Shown: positions 8,967-18,554 of the stretch, in pieces | How positions within the stretch are numbered: position 1 is the stretch's first letter | Layout: each line of letters begins with the position of its first letter | Assembly (NCBI RefSeq): GCF_026626305.1 | Contig: NZ_JAPNUE010000002.1 | Span: 372,001 to 436,000 of the forward strand | DNA from: Frigidibacter sp. RF13 | GTDB taxonomy: Bacteria; Pseudomonadota; Alphaproteobacteria; Rhodobacterales; Rhodobacteraceae | DNA: 64,000 nucleotides | Reading direction: 5' to 3' | Notes under the pieces: model-generated | The model's database searches: none | What the model was told of the DNA's origin: nothing | What the model saw: the letters and a program-made list of their open reading frames with translations, nothing else | Position numbers and translations under genes: made by a program

Positions 8967-9872
8967 TCAGGCGGTTTCGCTGGCCTTGCTGACGGGAGCG
9001 GGCAGGTCGCCCTTCACCGGGGGCGACTGGCGGGTGAGCATGCGCAGGATCGAGATCAGTTCCTCGCGCAGTTTCTTGCGGTGGGTCACCCGGTCGAGCA
9101 TGCCATGGTCGAGGAGATATTCGGCGCGCTGGAAGCCTTCGGGCAGTTTCTCGCGGATCGTCTGTTCGATCACGCGGGGGCCGGCAAAGCAGATGAGCGC
9201 GTTCGGTTCGGCCAGTTGGACGTCTCCGAGCATCGCGTAGGAGGCGGTGACGCCGCCGGTGGTCGGGTGGGTGAGGACGACGATATAGGGCAGCCCCGCT
9301 TCCTTCAGCATCTCGACCGCCACCGTGGTGCGCGGCATCTGCATGAGCGAGAGAATGCCTTCCTGCATCCGAGCGCCACCGGCGGCGGAGAAGAGGATGA
9401 GCGGCAGTTTCTTCTTCACCGCCTGTTCGGCGGCGGCGATGATGGCATTGCCGACATACATGCCCATCGATCCGCCCATGAAGGTGAAATCCTGCGCGGC
9501 GGCGACGATGCGGGTGCGGCCGATCTCGCCCTCGGCCACCAGCATCGCATCCTTCTCGCCGGTCGATTTCTGCGCGGCTTTCATCCGGTCGGGATATTTC
9601 TTCTGGTCGCGGAAATGGAGGGGATCGGCGATCGGTTCCGGCACCTTGATCTCGGTGAAGATACCGCCGTCGAAGAAGGCGGCGAACCGTTCGCGCGGTG
9701 TGATCGCCATGTGATGGTCGCAGTTGGTGCAGACGTTCTGATTGTCGGCCAGTTCGCGGTGGAAGAGCATGGTTCCGCATTCGGAACATTTGGTCCAGAG
9801 ATTGTCCGGCACCTCGCGGCGCGAGAAGAGCGAGTTGATCTTGGGCCGGACATAGTTGGTGATCCAGTTCAT
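8967..9872 (-). CDS. accD: Acetyl-CoA carboxylase carboxyltransferase subunit beta
   Basis: A 301-residue beta subunit of the carboxyltransferase that, with AccA, transfers carboxyl from biotin to acetyl-CoA to make malonyl-CoA for fatty-acid synthesis. The N-terminal four-Cys zinc ribbon (C29, C32, C48, C51) is intact; crotonase-fold signatures [23 protein letters not shown] and [15 protein letters not shown] follow. The ATG at 9872 begins the conserved [12 protein letters not shown]. accD and folC probably share a transcript. Confidence 0.97.
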   Translation of the reverse strand: MNWITNYVRPKINSLFSRREVPDNLWTKCSECGTMLFHRELADNQNVCTNCDHHMAITPRERFAAFFDGGIFTEIKVPEPIADPLHFRDQKKYPDRMKAAQKSTGEKDAMLVAEGEIGRTRIVAAAQDFTFMGGSMGMYVGNAIIAAAEQAVKKKLPLILFSAAGGARMQEGILSLMQMPRTTVAVEMLKEAGLPYIVVLTHPTTGGVTASYAMLGDVQLAEPNALICFAGPRVIEQTIREKLPEGFQRAEYLLDHGMLDRVTHRKKLREELISILRMLTRQSPPVKGDLPAPVSKASETA

Positions 9873-9972
9873 GGTCGTTCGCCTTCGTCTCTGGTCGGAG
9901 CCTCCCAATTAAGCCCGGGCGGGGTGAAATGCAATGTCGGGTGCGGGTTCCCGGGCCGGTCAGACCCGCCGC

Positions 9973-10875
9973 TCAGATTCGGAGCGCGAGGCGGACGGCA
10001 AGCCAGGCGAGCAGGATGGTGAGGAAGTCGACGAAGAGGATCGGCAGGACGTCGTCGGGGGACGAGAGGTCGATGGTTCTGGTCCAGAGGGCGAGCCCGT
10101 CCATGTCGCCCCGGACGCCGATGAAGAGGAAGGCCGCGAGATTGTTGGCGAAATGCAGGCCCACGGCGGCGCCGATCGTGCCGGTGCGGGCGGTGAGGTC
10201 GGCGGCGGCGAGGCCGAAGAGCGTGGCCCAGAGGACGATGGGCCAGGCGTTCGCGCCATAGGGCCCCGGCTGATAATGGCCAAGCCCGAAGAGGAGTGAG
10301 GAGAGGCCTGCCCAGACGAGGGGCGAGCGGAAACGCGCCGCCAGTTCCTGCATCAGGTAGCCGCGGAACACGAGTTCTTCGGCTGTCACCTGCAGGAGGA
10401 TGCCGAGAAGGGCGGCGGGCAGGTAGAGAAGGAAGGTCGCCAGCACGAGGCCGGTGTCCGGCCGTTCGGTGGCGAGTGCCACGAGGAGAGCCAGGATGGT
10501 GACGGCGAGGACGGCGCGGGCTGCGGTGCGGAAATCGGCCAGCGCGGCGCGGTGGTTGCCGAAGAGCGTCGCGGCGCTGCGGCCGTGGATCAGGCGCACC
10601 GTGATCAGGACCGCAAGGGCCATGCCGGTGAAGGAATAGAGCAGAAGAAGTGCCGCGCCGGGCGTCGTGGCGCGGAGCATCGCCTGGGCGATGCCGGCGG
10701 CGAGGAGGGTGCCGTAGCGCTGCTGCAGGAAGATGCCGAGGCAGAAGAGGAAGGCGAGATAGAGGACGACCACCGAGACCGCGCCGAGGAGCGGTCGCCA
10801 GAGCGGCTGACGCTGGGCAGCGACGGGGGCCGTGAAGGCGCGGAGCGGGCGGTAGTGGGGGCCGAGGTCTTTCAT
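9973..10875 (-). CDS. CPBP-family intramembrane metalloprotease
   Basis: A 300-residue polytopic membrane protein with roughly seven or eight hydrophobic segments. The CPBP/Abi active-site motifs are present: EELVFRG (E166, E167, R171), a downstream GLGHYQPGP histidine segment, and HFANN near residue 240 (H with N). The family cleaves substrates inside the membrane (prenyl-protein-like proteases and bacteriocin-immunity proteins); no substrate can be inferred here. It is an isolated minus-strand gene about 100 bases upstream of accD. Confidence 0.8.
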   Translation of the reverse strand: MKDLGPHYRPLRAFTAPVAAQRQPLWRPLLGAVSVVVLYLAFLFCLGIFLQQRYGTLLAAGIAQAMLRATTPGAALLLLYSFTGMALAVLITVRLIHGRSAATLFGNHRAALADFRTAARAVLAVTILALLVALATERPDTGLVLATFLLYLPAALLGILLQVTAEELVFRGYLMQELAARFRSPLVWAGLSSLLFGLGHYQPGPYGANAWPIVLWATLFGLAAADLTARTGTIGAAVGLHFANNLAAFLFIGVRGDMDGLALWTRTIDLSSPDDVLPILFVDFLTILLAWLAVRLALRI

Positions 10876-10977
10876 CGGGGTGAGCCTATGCGGGGCCGGG
10901 GGGAAGGTGCAATCCGGCTTGTATCGCGCGGGTGCCGCGGACTATTCAGGGGCGGGGGGGAGAAAGGCAGGGCATCG

Positions 10978-11610
10978 GTGATAGGTTCAGTCTGGCGTCT
11001 GCGCGGATTCTTGGCGCCGCTTGTCGTGATGCTCGCCCTGGTCTGCGGCGCGGGCGATGCTGGTGCGAAGGCCGCGCCGTCGAAGATGAAGATCGGGCCG
11101 GGCGCCCTGACCATCGCGGCGCCGCCGGGCTTTTGCGTCGATACCAAGGCCAGCCATAATCTGGAGACCGGGGCCTTCGTCCTTTTCGGCAGTTGCGCGG
11201 CGCTGGGGCAGTCGAGCTTGGCGTCGAAGCCGAAGAAAGCGGCGATCCTGACCGCCTATGTGACGCCTGGGGCGCCCGAGGGCGATGTCTTTGCCGCGTC
11301 TTTCCCCTCGATGGCGAAATTCCTGGCCTCGGACCCGGGCCGCAAGGCGCTGAGCCGGGCGGGCAAGGCAAAGACGGTGACGATCCAGCGGATCGTGTCG
11401 GCCAAGGATGTGCTTTATATCCTCGCGACCGACAGCGCGCGGCTGGAGGGGCAGGATGTCGAGCCGGATTATTGGCGGGCGCTTTTCGCGCTCGATGGTC
11501 AGATCGTGACGCTTTCGGTGCTGGGCCTGACGAAGCAGCCGCTGTCTTCGGACGAAAAGCGCAGCCTTTTGGAAAAGTTTGTGAGTAAGGTGCGGTCGGA
11601 GAACCGTTGA
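10978..11610 (+). CDS. Exported protein of unknown function
   Basis: A 210-residue protein with a clear Sec signal: RLRG, then a hydrophobic stretch FLAPLVVMLALVCG and a likely cleavage after AGDAGA or AGAKA. The mature part has two cysteines (in PPGFCVD and FGSCAAL) that may form a disulfide, and an alpha/beta-looking body without motifs I recognise. The GTG start is chosen because an AGAAAGG site precedes it and the signal peptide begins there; a longer open frame upstream is the reverse of the CPBP gene. It runs directly into the next gene. Confidence 0.65.
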   Translation: MIGSVWRLRGFLAPLVVMLALVCGAGDAGAKAAPSKMKIGPGALTIAAPPGFCVDTKASHNLETGAFVLFGSCAALGQSSLASKPKKAAILTAYVTPGAPEGDVFAASFPSMAKFLASDPGRKALSRAGKAKTVTIQRIVSAKDVLYILATDSARLEGQDVEPDYWRALFALDGQIVTLSVLGLTKQPLSSDEKRSLLEKFVSKVRSENR

Positions 11611-11630
11611 AGAGGACGGGCGCAGCACGG

Positions 11631-12389
11631 ATGGCGATCGGCAGGTTGGACAGGTGGCGATTGAAGCGCGAACTGGCGCGCTGGCGGCGCTGGGCCGGGG
11701 CTGCGGGCGGCATGGAGGCGGCGGAGCTGATGGAACTCCGGGCGTCGGCCAAGAGCCTTGGCCGTGCGGCGGGCCAGCTGGCGCGGCGTGCGGAGAGCGA
11801 GATGGTGCGCCATCTCGGGGTCGGCGCCGGGCCGGTTCATGCGCCGCCCATGTCGGACGTTGCCTGGCGGCCGGAGGCCTGGTCTACCGCCACCCGGATA
11901 AGCGAGAGCGGGCCGCAGGGGCGCAAGATCGGCGAGGAGCTGACGCTTTATCATGACTGTCCGCTCGGGCTTTTGTCGCTGCGCCAGCGGCCGAACGGGT
12001 CAGAGGATCGGGCGCCCTTCGGGCTGGTCCTGACAGTCTATGATTTTCAGGGCAGCTATCTGTCGCTGTCATTGCAGGTACCGCCTGACAGGTTCGCGCT
12101 GACCGGAAGCCAGCATGTGATCGCGGTCGATCTGACGCTGAGGTCCGAGGCGCCGCAATCCTTTCTCGCGCGGTTGAATATCACTCACGCTGGCACCACG
12201 GCACAGACGACTGCCGGGCTCAACCGGCAGGGCGACCGCGCCCTGGCGGAATTCGACCTTGCGGCCCTGCATCTGAACGACAAGCGAATCGAGCGAATAT
12301 GGATCGACCTTTTCGTCGAGCGCCCGTCGATGAACCGGATCGCGATCGCTGACTTCGTGGTCTCGCGCCGGCCGCGGGCGCCGATCTGA
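11631..12389 (+). CDS. Conserved hypothetical protein (possibly DUF6478)
   Basis: A 252-residue soluble protein with a basic helical N-terminus (DRWRLKRELARWRRWAG) followed by a beta-rich region. It resembles a family of unknown function restricted to Rhodobacterales, which I tentatively recall as DUF6478. ATG 11631 is preferred, but a TTG at 11607 would overlap the upstream stop (TTGA) and add eight residues; the sequence does not settle this. The next gene starts within 11 bases, so these three genes form a likely operon. Confidence 0.6.
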   Translation: MAIGRLDRWRLKRELARWRRWAGAAGGMEAAELMELRASAKSLGRAAGQLARRAESEMVRHLGVGAGPVHAPPMSDVAWRPEAWSTATRISESGPQGRKIGEELTLYHDCPLGLLSLRQRPNGSEDRAPFGLVLTVYDFQGSYLSLSLQVPPDRFALTGSQHVIAVDLTLRSEAPQSFLARLNITHAGTTAQTTAGLNRQGDRALAEFDLAALHLNDKRIERIWIDLFVERPSMNRIAIADFVVSRRPRAPI

Positions 12390-12393
12390 GGGG

Positions 12394-12756
12394 ATGGGAA
12401 TGGAGCTTCTGGAAAGCAGGATCGCCAAGGGCATCTGGCACGGGCTGGTCAAGGCCGGTGCCGCGCCCGGGATCGAGATCTGGTGGGGCGAGGAACGGCT
12501 GGCGGACCTGTCGGTTGAGGCTGCCACAGGGGCAGCGGGGCACTGGCGCCTCATCGCCCCGATACCGGCGGCGGCCATTGAGGAAGGTGTGCAGGTCTTT
12601 CAGGTGATCGACCGCGCATCTGGCGTGCGGCTTGGCCATTTCGCGATCAGCGCGGGCACGCCGGACGGCACCGATCTTGTCGCCGAGATCGCGCTCTTGC
12701 GCGCCGATCTGGACTTGCTGGCGCGGGCCTTCAGGCAGCACTGTCGCGAGGGTTGA
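12394..12756 (+). CDS. Hypothetical protein
   Basis: A 120-residue protein (118 if the second ATG at 12400 is used; GAGGGG precedes both). It has an aromatic segment IEIWWGEERLADL, a beta-rich middle and a C-terminal amphipathic helix. No known motif. Its close spacing behind the preceding gene suggests a linked function, for example in a surface or polysaccharide-related process, but nothing in the sequence proves it. Confidence 0.55.
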   Translation: MGMELLESRIAKGIWHGLVKAGAAPGIEIWWGEERLADLSVEAATGAAGHWRLIAPIPAAAIEEGVQVFQVIDRASGVRLGHFAISAGTPDGTDLVAEIALLRADLDLLARAFRQHCREG

Positions 12757-12846
12757 GCAACGCCCAAAATGCCCGATGTGACGCAGCGTCTTCCGTGACA
12801 TAGGGGCCGATTCCGGGGCAGGGTCCTGCCGCTGACCGGAGGGCGC

Positions 12847-14868
12847 ATGTCTGACTATCCCCACCTTCTTTCGCCGCTCGACCTTGGGCATGTGACCCTG
12901 CCGAACCGGGTCTTGATGGGGTCGATGCACACCAATCTGGAAGAGGTGGGCGACTGGAACCGGGTGGCGGAATTCTATGCCGAGCGGGCGCGCGGCGGTG
13001 TCGGGCTGATGGTCACCGGCGGCATGGCGCCGAACCGCGAGGGGGGCGTGTTTCCGGGTGCAGCGGGCCTTTTCTCGGACAAGGATATCGCGAACCACCA
13101 GACGGTGACGGCGCGCGTGCAGGAGGCGGGCGGGCGGATCGCGATGCAGATCCTGCATGCCGGGCGCTATGCCTACGGGCCGGAATGCGTGGCGCCATCG
13201 CCTATCAAGTCGCCGATCTCTCCCTTCCCGCCGAAGGAACTGGATGAGGCCGGGATCGAAAAGCAGATCGCGGATATCGTCACCGCGGCTACCCGCGCCC
13301 GCGAGGCGGGTTATGACGGGGTGGAGGTAATGGGGTCGGAGGGCTATTTCCTCAACCAGTTTCTTGTCGCCCACACCAACAAGCGCACCGACCGCTGGGG
13401 CGGGTCATACGAGAACCGCATGCGCCTGCCGGTCGAGGTGGTGCGCCGGGTCCGTGAAGCGGTGGGCAATGACTTCATCCTGATCTATCGGCTGTCGATG
13501 ATCGATCTGGTGCCCGAAGGCTCGACCTGGGACGAGGTGGTGACGCTTGCAAAGGCCATTGAGGCGGCGGGCGCCTCGATGATCAATACGGGCATCGGCT
13601 GGCATGAGGCACGCATTCCGACGATCGCCACATCGGTGCCGCGCGCGGCTTTCGCCTGGGTGACGAAGAAAATGATGGGCGAGGTGAAGATCCCGCTGAT
13701 CACCTCGAACCGGATCAACAGCCCCGAGGTGGCCGAACAGGTGCTGGCCGAGGGATGCGCCGACATGGTGTCGATGGCGCGGCCCTTCCTCGCCGATCCG
13801 CATTTCGTGCGGAAGGCGGCGACGGGACGGGCGGCCGAGATCGCGCCCTGCATCGCCTGCAACCAGGCCTGTCTGGATCACACATTCTCGGGCAAGCTGA
13901 CATCCTGCCTTGTCAATCCGCGTGCCTGCCATGAGACGGAACTGGTGATGCCGCCTGCCGCCGAGGTGAAGAAAATTGCCGTGGTGGGCGCCGGTCCCGC
14001 CGGCCTGGCGGCGGCGCTGGCGCTGGATGAGCGCGGCCATGCTGTGACCCTGTTCGAGCGGTCGAGCGAGATCGGCGGGCAGCTGAACCTTGCCAAGCGC
14101 GTGCCGGGCAAGGAGGAGTTTCACGGTTTCGTCGACTGGTTCCGGACCCGCGTCGGCCTTAGCGGAATCGATCTCAGGCTGAACAGCCTCGCCCGGCCCG
14201 AGGATCTGGCCGGGTACGACGAGGTGATCATCGCGACCGGCGTGCGGCCGCGCGATCCGGGGATCGAGACCTGCGCGGGTGCGCAGGTGGCGAGCTATGC
14301 CGATATCCTGACCGGCAGCGTGGTTGCGGGCGAGAAGGTCGCGGTGATCGGCGCGGGCGGCATCGGGTTCGATGTGGCCGAATTTCTGGTCGAGCCGCAT
14401 CCGAGCCCGACGGTGCGCCCGGCAGACTGGCGCCATGAATGGGGCGTTGCCGATCCGGCGGACCGCGCAGGCGGGCTTGGCCGCCCGGCGCCCGAACCCG
14501 CGGCGCGGCAGGTCGTCCTGTTGCAGCGCAAGCCGGAACGGCCCGGTCGCCATCTGGGCAAGACCACGGGCTGGATCCACCGCGCCACCTTGCAGGCCAA
14601 GGGCGTCGAGATGCTGGGCGGGGTTAATTACGAACGGATCGCGATGACGGGCCTGCGGGTTTCCTTTGGCCCGGAGCGTGAGAACGGCCGCCTTATTCCG
14701 GTGGAAACAGTCGTTCTGTGCGCCGGACAGGAAAGCGAACGCGGTCTTGCCGACCTTCTGATCGCGCAGGGCCGCAAGGTTCATGTGATCGGTGGCGCCG
14801 ATTTGGCGGCCGAACTTGACGCAAAAAGGGCGATCGATCAGGGCACGCGGCTGGCAGCAATCCTCTGA
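12847..14868 (+). CDS. NADH:flavin oxidoreductase / 2,4-dienoyl-CoA reductase-like
   Basis: A 673-residue two-part flavoenzyme of the FadH/trimethylamine-dehydrogenase class. Residues 1 to about 335 form the FMN-binding TIM barrel of old-yellow-enzyme relatives (TLPNRVLMGSMHT, LHAGRYAYG, YDGVEVMGSEGYFLNQFL). A four-Cys 4Fe-4S motif follows (CIACNQACLD, then TSCLVNP). The C-terminal half binds FAD and NAD(P)H (VGAGPAGLAAALAL; GAGGIGFDVAEFL). It probably reduces an enoyl or dienoyl thioester, or a related alpha,beta-unsaturated compound, with NAD(P)H. Without neighbours from beta-oxidation, the substrate is uncertain. Confidence 0.85.
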   Translation: MSDYPHLLSPLDLGHVTLPNRVLMGSMHTNLEEVGDWNRVAEFYAERARGGVGLMVTGGMAPNREGGVFPGAAGLFSDKDIANHQTVTARVQEAGGRIAMQILHAGRYAYGPECVAPSPIKSPISPFPPKELDEAGIEKQIADIVTAATRAREAGYDGVEVMGSEGYFLNQFLVAHTNKRTDRWGGSYENRMRLPVEVVRRVREAVGNDFILIYRLSMIDLVPEGSTWDEVVTLAKAIEAAGASMINTGIGWHEARIPTIATSVPRAAFAWVTKKMMGEVKIPLITSNRINSPEVAEQVLAEGCADMVSMARPFLADPHFVRKAATGRAAEIAPCIACNQACLDHTFSGKLTSCLVNPRACHETELVMPPAAEVKKIAVVGAGPAGLAAALALDERGHAVTLFERSSEIGGQLNLAKRVPGKEEFHGFVDWFRTRVGLSGIDLRLNSLARPEDLAGYDEVIIATGVRPRDPGIETCAGAQVASYADILTGSVVAGEKVAVIGAGGIGFDVAEFLVEPHPSPTVRPADWRHEWGVADPADRAGGLGRPAPEPAARQVVLLQRKPERPGRHLGKTTGWIHRATLQAKGVEMLGGVNYERIAMTGLRVSFGPERENGRLIPVETVVLCAGQESERGLADLLIAQGRKVHVIGGADLAAELDAKRAIDQGTRLAAIL

Positions 14869-14885
14869 TTTTCCTTAAATTGTTG

Positions 14886-14908
14886 GGCGGGGCCGCCCGA
14901 GCGGGCGC
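14886..14908 (+). terminator. Hairpin after the flavin oxidoreductase
   Basis: GGGGC, one bulged C, GCCCG-AG-CGGGC and GCCCC form a ten-pair GC stem 17 bases after the stop codon. There is no T-run after it, so it may protect the 3' end or act as a weak terminator. Confidence 0.4.
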
Positions 14909-15057
14909 CCCGGTGTAAACCATTTGGAACCCTTCGGGGCAAAATTGGGCCTATCGGTTCCGAACAATACCCTAGTCTTGTCGGGTCGTTTCCGCATTCT
15001 TGCCCAAATTGGCGTCGATACCGGTCCGCGGCGGGCAATGTCTATTCAGGGTGCACA

Positions 15058-15963
15058 ATGGACCGACTTACAGAAATGGAGGCCTTCGCCACCGTCGTAG
15101 ACCAGGGGGGGTTTACCGACGCGGCCAAGAAGATGGGGATTTCGAAATCCGCTGTCTCCAAACACGTTTCCGCGCTTGAGGCCCGCCTCGGCGCACGTCT
15201 TTTGAACCGTACGACCCGGCGCGTTTCGCCGACCGAGATTGGACTGGCCTATTACGACCGAGCCCGCCGCGTTCTGAACGATGCGGGCGAAGCGGATGCC
15301 CTTGTCACCTCGATGCAATCTGCACCATCCGGGCTTCTGCGGATATCGGTCGCCACTGACTTTGGCGTCAATCTGCTTTCGCCGATTCTGGGGGACTTCC
15401 TGCTGGAATATCCCGAGATCACGGTGAACATGGTTTTGAACAACCGCTATGTGGAACTCATCTCTGAAGGGTTCGATATGGCCATTCGGGTGGGCGAGCT
15501 TGAGGATTCCACCCTGCGTGCGCGCAAGCTGACCGACACAGCCAAGCGCATGATCGGCTCGCCCGCTTATTTTTCGCGCTACGGCCGTCCGCAGAAGATC
15601 GACGATCTGAACGAGCACAAGCTTTTGCATTACTCGAATCAGGCCTCTGGCAACGTCTGGAAGATCACCGCGCCCTCGGGCGAGAAGCGGCAGATCCGCA
15701 CGGCGGGCTGGCTGACGGTGAACGATGGCCAGTCGCTTCTGAACGCGGCGATCTCGGGTCTTGGCATCGCCTATCTGCCGTCGTTCCTTTACGCCGATGC
15801 GATGAAGCAGGGGCTGGTGGAAGAGGCGATTTCCGATCTGCCGGTAGAGACCTTGGGCATCTATGCCGTCTATCCGCCGGGCCGTTTCACCCAGCCGAAG
15901 GTGCGCGCCTTCATCGACTTTCTCGCCCAGGCCTTTGTCGACAAGGGCCCGGACGCCTGGTAA
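15058..15963 (+). CDS. LysR-family transcriptional regulator
   Basis: A 301-residue LTTR. The N-terminal winged helix-turn-helix is at about 1-60 (FTDAAKKMGISKSAVSKHVS, LLNRTTRRVSPTEIG), followed by a periplasmic-binding-protein-like co-inducer domain. It resembles the CrgA/DmlR-type subgroup with an ISEGFDMAIRVGEL segment. The target is not evident: the flavin oxidoreductase upstream is codirectional and the OmpA gene downstream is convergent. The 189-base upstream region probably holds its own promoter. Confidence 0.88.
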   Translation: MDRLTEMEAFATVVDQGGFTDAAKKMGISKSAVSKHVSALEARLGARLLNRTTRRVSPTEIGLAYYDRARRVLNDAGEADALVTSMQSAPSGLLRISVATDFGVNLLSPILGDFLLEYPEITVNMVLNNRYVELISEGFDMAIRVGELEDSTLRARKLTDTAKRMIGSPAYFSRYGRPQKIDDLNEHKLLHYSNQASGNVWKITAPSGEKRQIRTAGWLTVNDGQSLLNAAISGLGIAYLPSFLYADAMKQGLVEEAISDLPVETLGIYAVYPPGRFTQPKVRAFIDFLAQAFVDKGPDAW

Positions 15964-15968
15964 GCCAC

Positions 15969-15997
15969 ACGCCCCCCAGACCGCCAGTTTGGGGCGT
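15969..15997. terminator. Possible terminator between convergent genes
   Basis: ACGCCCC and GGGGCGT can pair across a 15-base loop between the stop codons of the LysR and OmpA-like genes. No T-run is visible, so this is weak support. Confidence 0.3.
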
Positions 15998-16019
15998 CTG
16001 ACCGGCTGCCACCGGATCA

Positions 16020-17003
16020 TCAGCGGGTCGAGGTAAGCACCACCTCGACCCGTCTGTTTTTCTGCCTGCCCTCTTCGGTCAGATTGCTGGCGCGCGGCGC
16101 CAGATAACCCGCGCCCTGCGCCTCGATCCGCGCGGGGTCGGCGCCGAATTCGGACACCAGACGCGCCGCGACCGCCTCGGCCCGGCGGCGCGAGAGCGCG
16201 ATATTGGCATCGAGACTGCCCGAGGCATCGGTATGGCCGACGATGGCGATCTTCGCTTCGGGATTGTCGGCGAGGAACTGCGCGAGAGCCGCCAACTCGC
16301 CCGGTGCGGTCACCTGAAGCTCTGCCGAGCCGGAGGCGAAACTGAACCCGTCCAGAACGCTGTGACCGTCCGCAAGCAGCGCGGCGGCCAGATCGCTGGC
16401 GACGGACAGGGACGGTTCGGGCGGCGGCTGAGCGGGAGTGGGTTGCGCTGTGCCGGTTTGTGCAGGGTTGGGCGGCGGTGGCGGTGGCGGCGCGCCCGGC
16501 GTGCCGCTGCCGGAAATATGGACCATCTCGACGAAATCCGTTGCCCCGGCGCGACTGATCATCAGGCCGACATAATCGGCGCCGGGGCCGACACCCTTGA
16601 CCGCAGAAAGGTAGCGGAAGTCCGAGAGATCGACATGCATGTCGGGTTCGGGAAAGAGCGCGAGATCATAGCGGAAATCGAAGCCGCCGCAGGCATCGGT
16701 GGCGCAGGCGAAAATCACGCCATAGCCCTGATCGGTGAGGGCCTGCCTCAGGCTTTCCGCGCGTTGGAGTGTGCCCGTCCCCTCGGGCAGGCGCCAGGCG
16801 GTGCGGGTGATGGTGCCCGCAAGCACGACCTTCGGCATGCGCCCGCCTTCCCAGGCGCCGACAGGCAGGTCATAGGCGGCGCCTTCGGCGGGTCGCGAGG
16901 TCGTTTGCAGGCCTGCGTCGAGGCCCGGCAACAAGGGCGGAGCGGCCTGTGCCGCGGCGGCGAGAAGGGCCGTGGCAACGGCTATGAGGAGCGTGCGTCT
17001 CAT
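16020..17003 (-). CDS. OmpA-family outer-membrane/periplasmic protein
   Basis: A 327-residue exported protein. A signal peptide (RRTLLIAVATALLAAAAQA) is followed by a 140-residue domain with a likely disulfide (CATDACGG), a proline linker (PPPPPPPNP, about residue 170-195), and a C-terminal OmpA peptidoglycan-binding domain with GFSFASGSAEL, VGHTDASGS and SRRRAEAV. The conserved Asp and Arg that hold meso-diaminopimelate are present. It probably tethers the outer membrane to the wall. Its start overlaps the stop of the GNAT gene by 4 bases, so it is the third gene of a three-gene unit. Confidence 0.85.
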   Translation of the reverse strand: MRRTLLIAVATALLAAAAQAAPPLLPGLDAGLQTTSRPAEGAAYDLPVGAWEGGRMPKVVLAGTITRTAWRLPEGTGTLQRAESLRQALTDQGYGVIFACATDACGGFDFRYDLALFPEPDMHVDLSDFRYLSAVKGVGPGADYVGLMISRAGATDFVEMVHISGSGTPGAPPPPPPPNPAQTGTAQPTPAQPPPEPSLSVASDLAAALLADGHSVLDGFSFASGSAELQVTAPGELAALAQFLADNPEAKIAIVGHTDASGSLDANIALSRRRAEAVAARLVSEFGADPARIEAQGAGYLAPRASNLTEEGRQKNRRVEVVLTSTR

Positions 17004-17704
17004 CCGGCGCGATAATGGTATCGGCCGACGGGACCCATGCCGAGCCGTTCGTAAAGCGCGCGGGCCGGGACGTTCGCTTCGGTAACGGCAAGGCCAAGAC
17101 GTAGGGCGCCCGCGTCACGCGCCCAGGCTGCCGCCGCGCGCATCTGGTTCCGGGCCAGCGCCTTGCGGCGGAAATCGGGTGCCACATGCAGCGCATGAAG
17201 CATCGCCAGATCGCCATCGATGGCAATGTATAGGACCCCCGCCGCGCGATCCTCGACCCGGCCGAGGATCGCGGTCTTGGGTAGCGTGCAGCGCGCCATC
17301 ACCGCCTGCCGCGCTGCGCCGATGCCGCTCTCGGCCCAGAGATCGGCCATGATGGCGAGCGGCGGCCAGATCGGGAAGCTGGTCATGTGGCGGGGCGGTT
17401 CTGCCGTAAGAGCATCGAGCGGCGCCTCGTAGAGCACGGTCGGATCGACGATGCGGAAGCCCCGGCGTGCGAGTTCCTCGTCTTCTGCCACATCGCCGTC
17501 GCGTAGTGAGAAGAGTGGTGGCTGACCGAGAGCGGCCTGCGCCTCGATTGCCATGTCGATGGTCGCGCTCGCGTCCTCACCCGCGACGGTGGCCGCCGAT
17601 ACGCGCTTGCCGCCGCCCCGGCCCTCGCGCACCAGCCAGCCGCCCGCGCGGTGCATCGAGGCGGCGGGCCAGGTACTGTCGAGGGCGGCGAGAAGATCGG
17701 TCAT
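17000..17704 (-). CDS. GNAT-family N-acetyltransferase
   Basis: A 234-residue protein whose C-terminal half is a GNAT fold: the beta-4/acetyl-CoA-binding segment is HVAPDFRRKALARNQMRAA, followed by LGLAVTEANVPARALYERLGM, the typical last strand-helix pair. The N-terminal 100 residues form a variable domain. The substrate is unknown. It overlaps both neighbours by 4 bases (ATGA junctions), so it is translated with the CinA-like and OmpA-like genes. Confidence 0.75.
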   Translation of the reverse strand: MTDLLAALDSTWPAASMHRAGGWLVREGRGGGKRVSAATVAGEDASATIDMAIEAQAALGQPPLFSLRDGDVAEDEELARRGFRIVDPTVLYEAPLDALTAEPPRHMTSFPIWPPLAIMADLWAESGIGAARQAVMARCTLPKTAILGRVEDRAAGVLYIAIDGDLAMLHALHVAPDFRRKALARNQMRAAAAWARDAGALRLGLAVTEANVPARALYERLGMGPVGRYHYRAG

Positions 17705-18432
17705 GCAGCCGCGCCGCCCACAAGCGCCGCGAGTCGCAGCATGGCCGCATCAAGCCGCGCGGCATCCTGACCACGGACGACGAGGTTGGTGCCATAGACA
17801 CCGTCCTGCACGAACGGGTAGGAGCCGAAGGAGAGGTCGGAAAATTCCTCTGCCAGCGCGCGCAGGGGTTCGGCGATCACGCCTTCGCCGCGCATCACCC
17901 GCAGGGTCTGCGACAGAAGCGGCCTGCCGCCCGTGAGGCGGGGCAGGAGCGAGGCGACCATGGCCTGGAAGATCGTGGGCACGCCGGCCATCACATGAAC
18001 ATTTTCGAGCGTGAAGCCCGGCGCGGCGGAAATCGGATTGTCGATGAGCATCGCACCCTCGGGAATGCGCGCCATGCGGAGCCGCGCCTCGTTCAGCTCG
18101 ACCCCCGAACGGTCGTAATGGGCCTGAAGAAGCGCCCGCGCATCGGCCCGGACCGAGATCGGCAGGCCGAAGGCGGCGGCGACGGCATCTGCGGTGATGT
18201 CGTCATGGGTGGGGCCGATGCCGCCCGAGGTGAAGAGATTGTCGGTCGTCCTGCGCAGGGCGTTCACCGCCTGGACGATCGCCTCATGCCGGTCGGAGAC
18301 GAAGCGCGCCTCGACAAGGTCGATGCCGATCCGGGAAAGCTCGCCCGCGAGGTAATGCATGTTGGCGTCGCGGGTGCGCCCCGACAGGATCTCGTCGCCG
18401 ATGATCAGGATGGAGGCGGTAGGGTTCTGCAT
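17701..18432 (-). CDS. Molybdopterin-binding (CinA N-terminal-like) protein
   Basis: A 243-residue MoCF-domain protein: IIGDEILSGRTRDANMHYLA and FTSGGIGPTHDDITADAVA are the MoaB/CinA nucleotide-binding signatures. Full CinA has a further C-terminal nicotinamide-nucleotide amidase domain; it is absent, and the protein ends after a short tail, as is usual for the stand-alone alphaproteobacterial form. It may have ADP-ribose pyrophosphatase-type activity, but that is family knowledge only. It leads a three-gene unit with 4-base overlaps. Confidence 0.82.
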   Translation of the reverse strand: MQNPTASILIIGDEILSGRTRDANMHYLAGELSRIGIDLVEARFVSDRHEAIVQAVNALRRTTDNLFTSGGIGPTHDDITADAVAAAFGLPISVRADARALLQAHYDRSGVELNEARLRMARIPEGAMLIDNPISAAPGFTLENVHVMAGVPTIFQAMVASLLPRLTGGRPLLSQTLRVMRGEGVIAEPLRALAEEFSDLSFGSYPFVQDGVYGTNLVVRGQDAARLDAAMLRLAALVGGAAA

Positions 18433-18554
18433 CGCGGCCTTTCATCACCAATGCCTCCCCCTATAGGCCGCCCGTTTCCCCCCGAAAAGCCCCGGCTCTG
18501 GCCAAGCGCGGATTTCTTCACTATCTAGGGCGGGATTTCGAAAGGACCGGCCCC

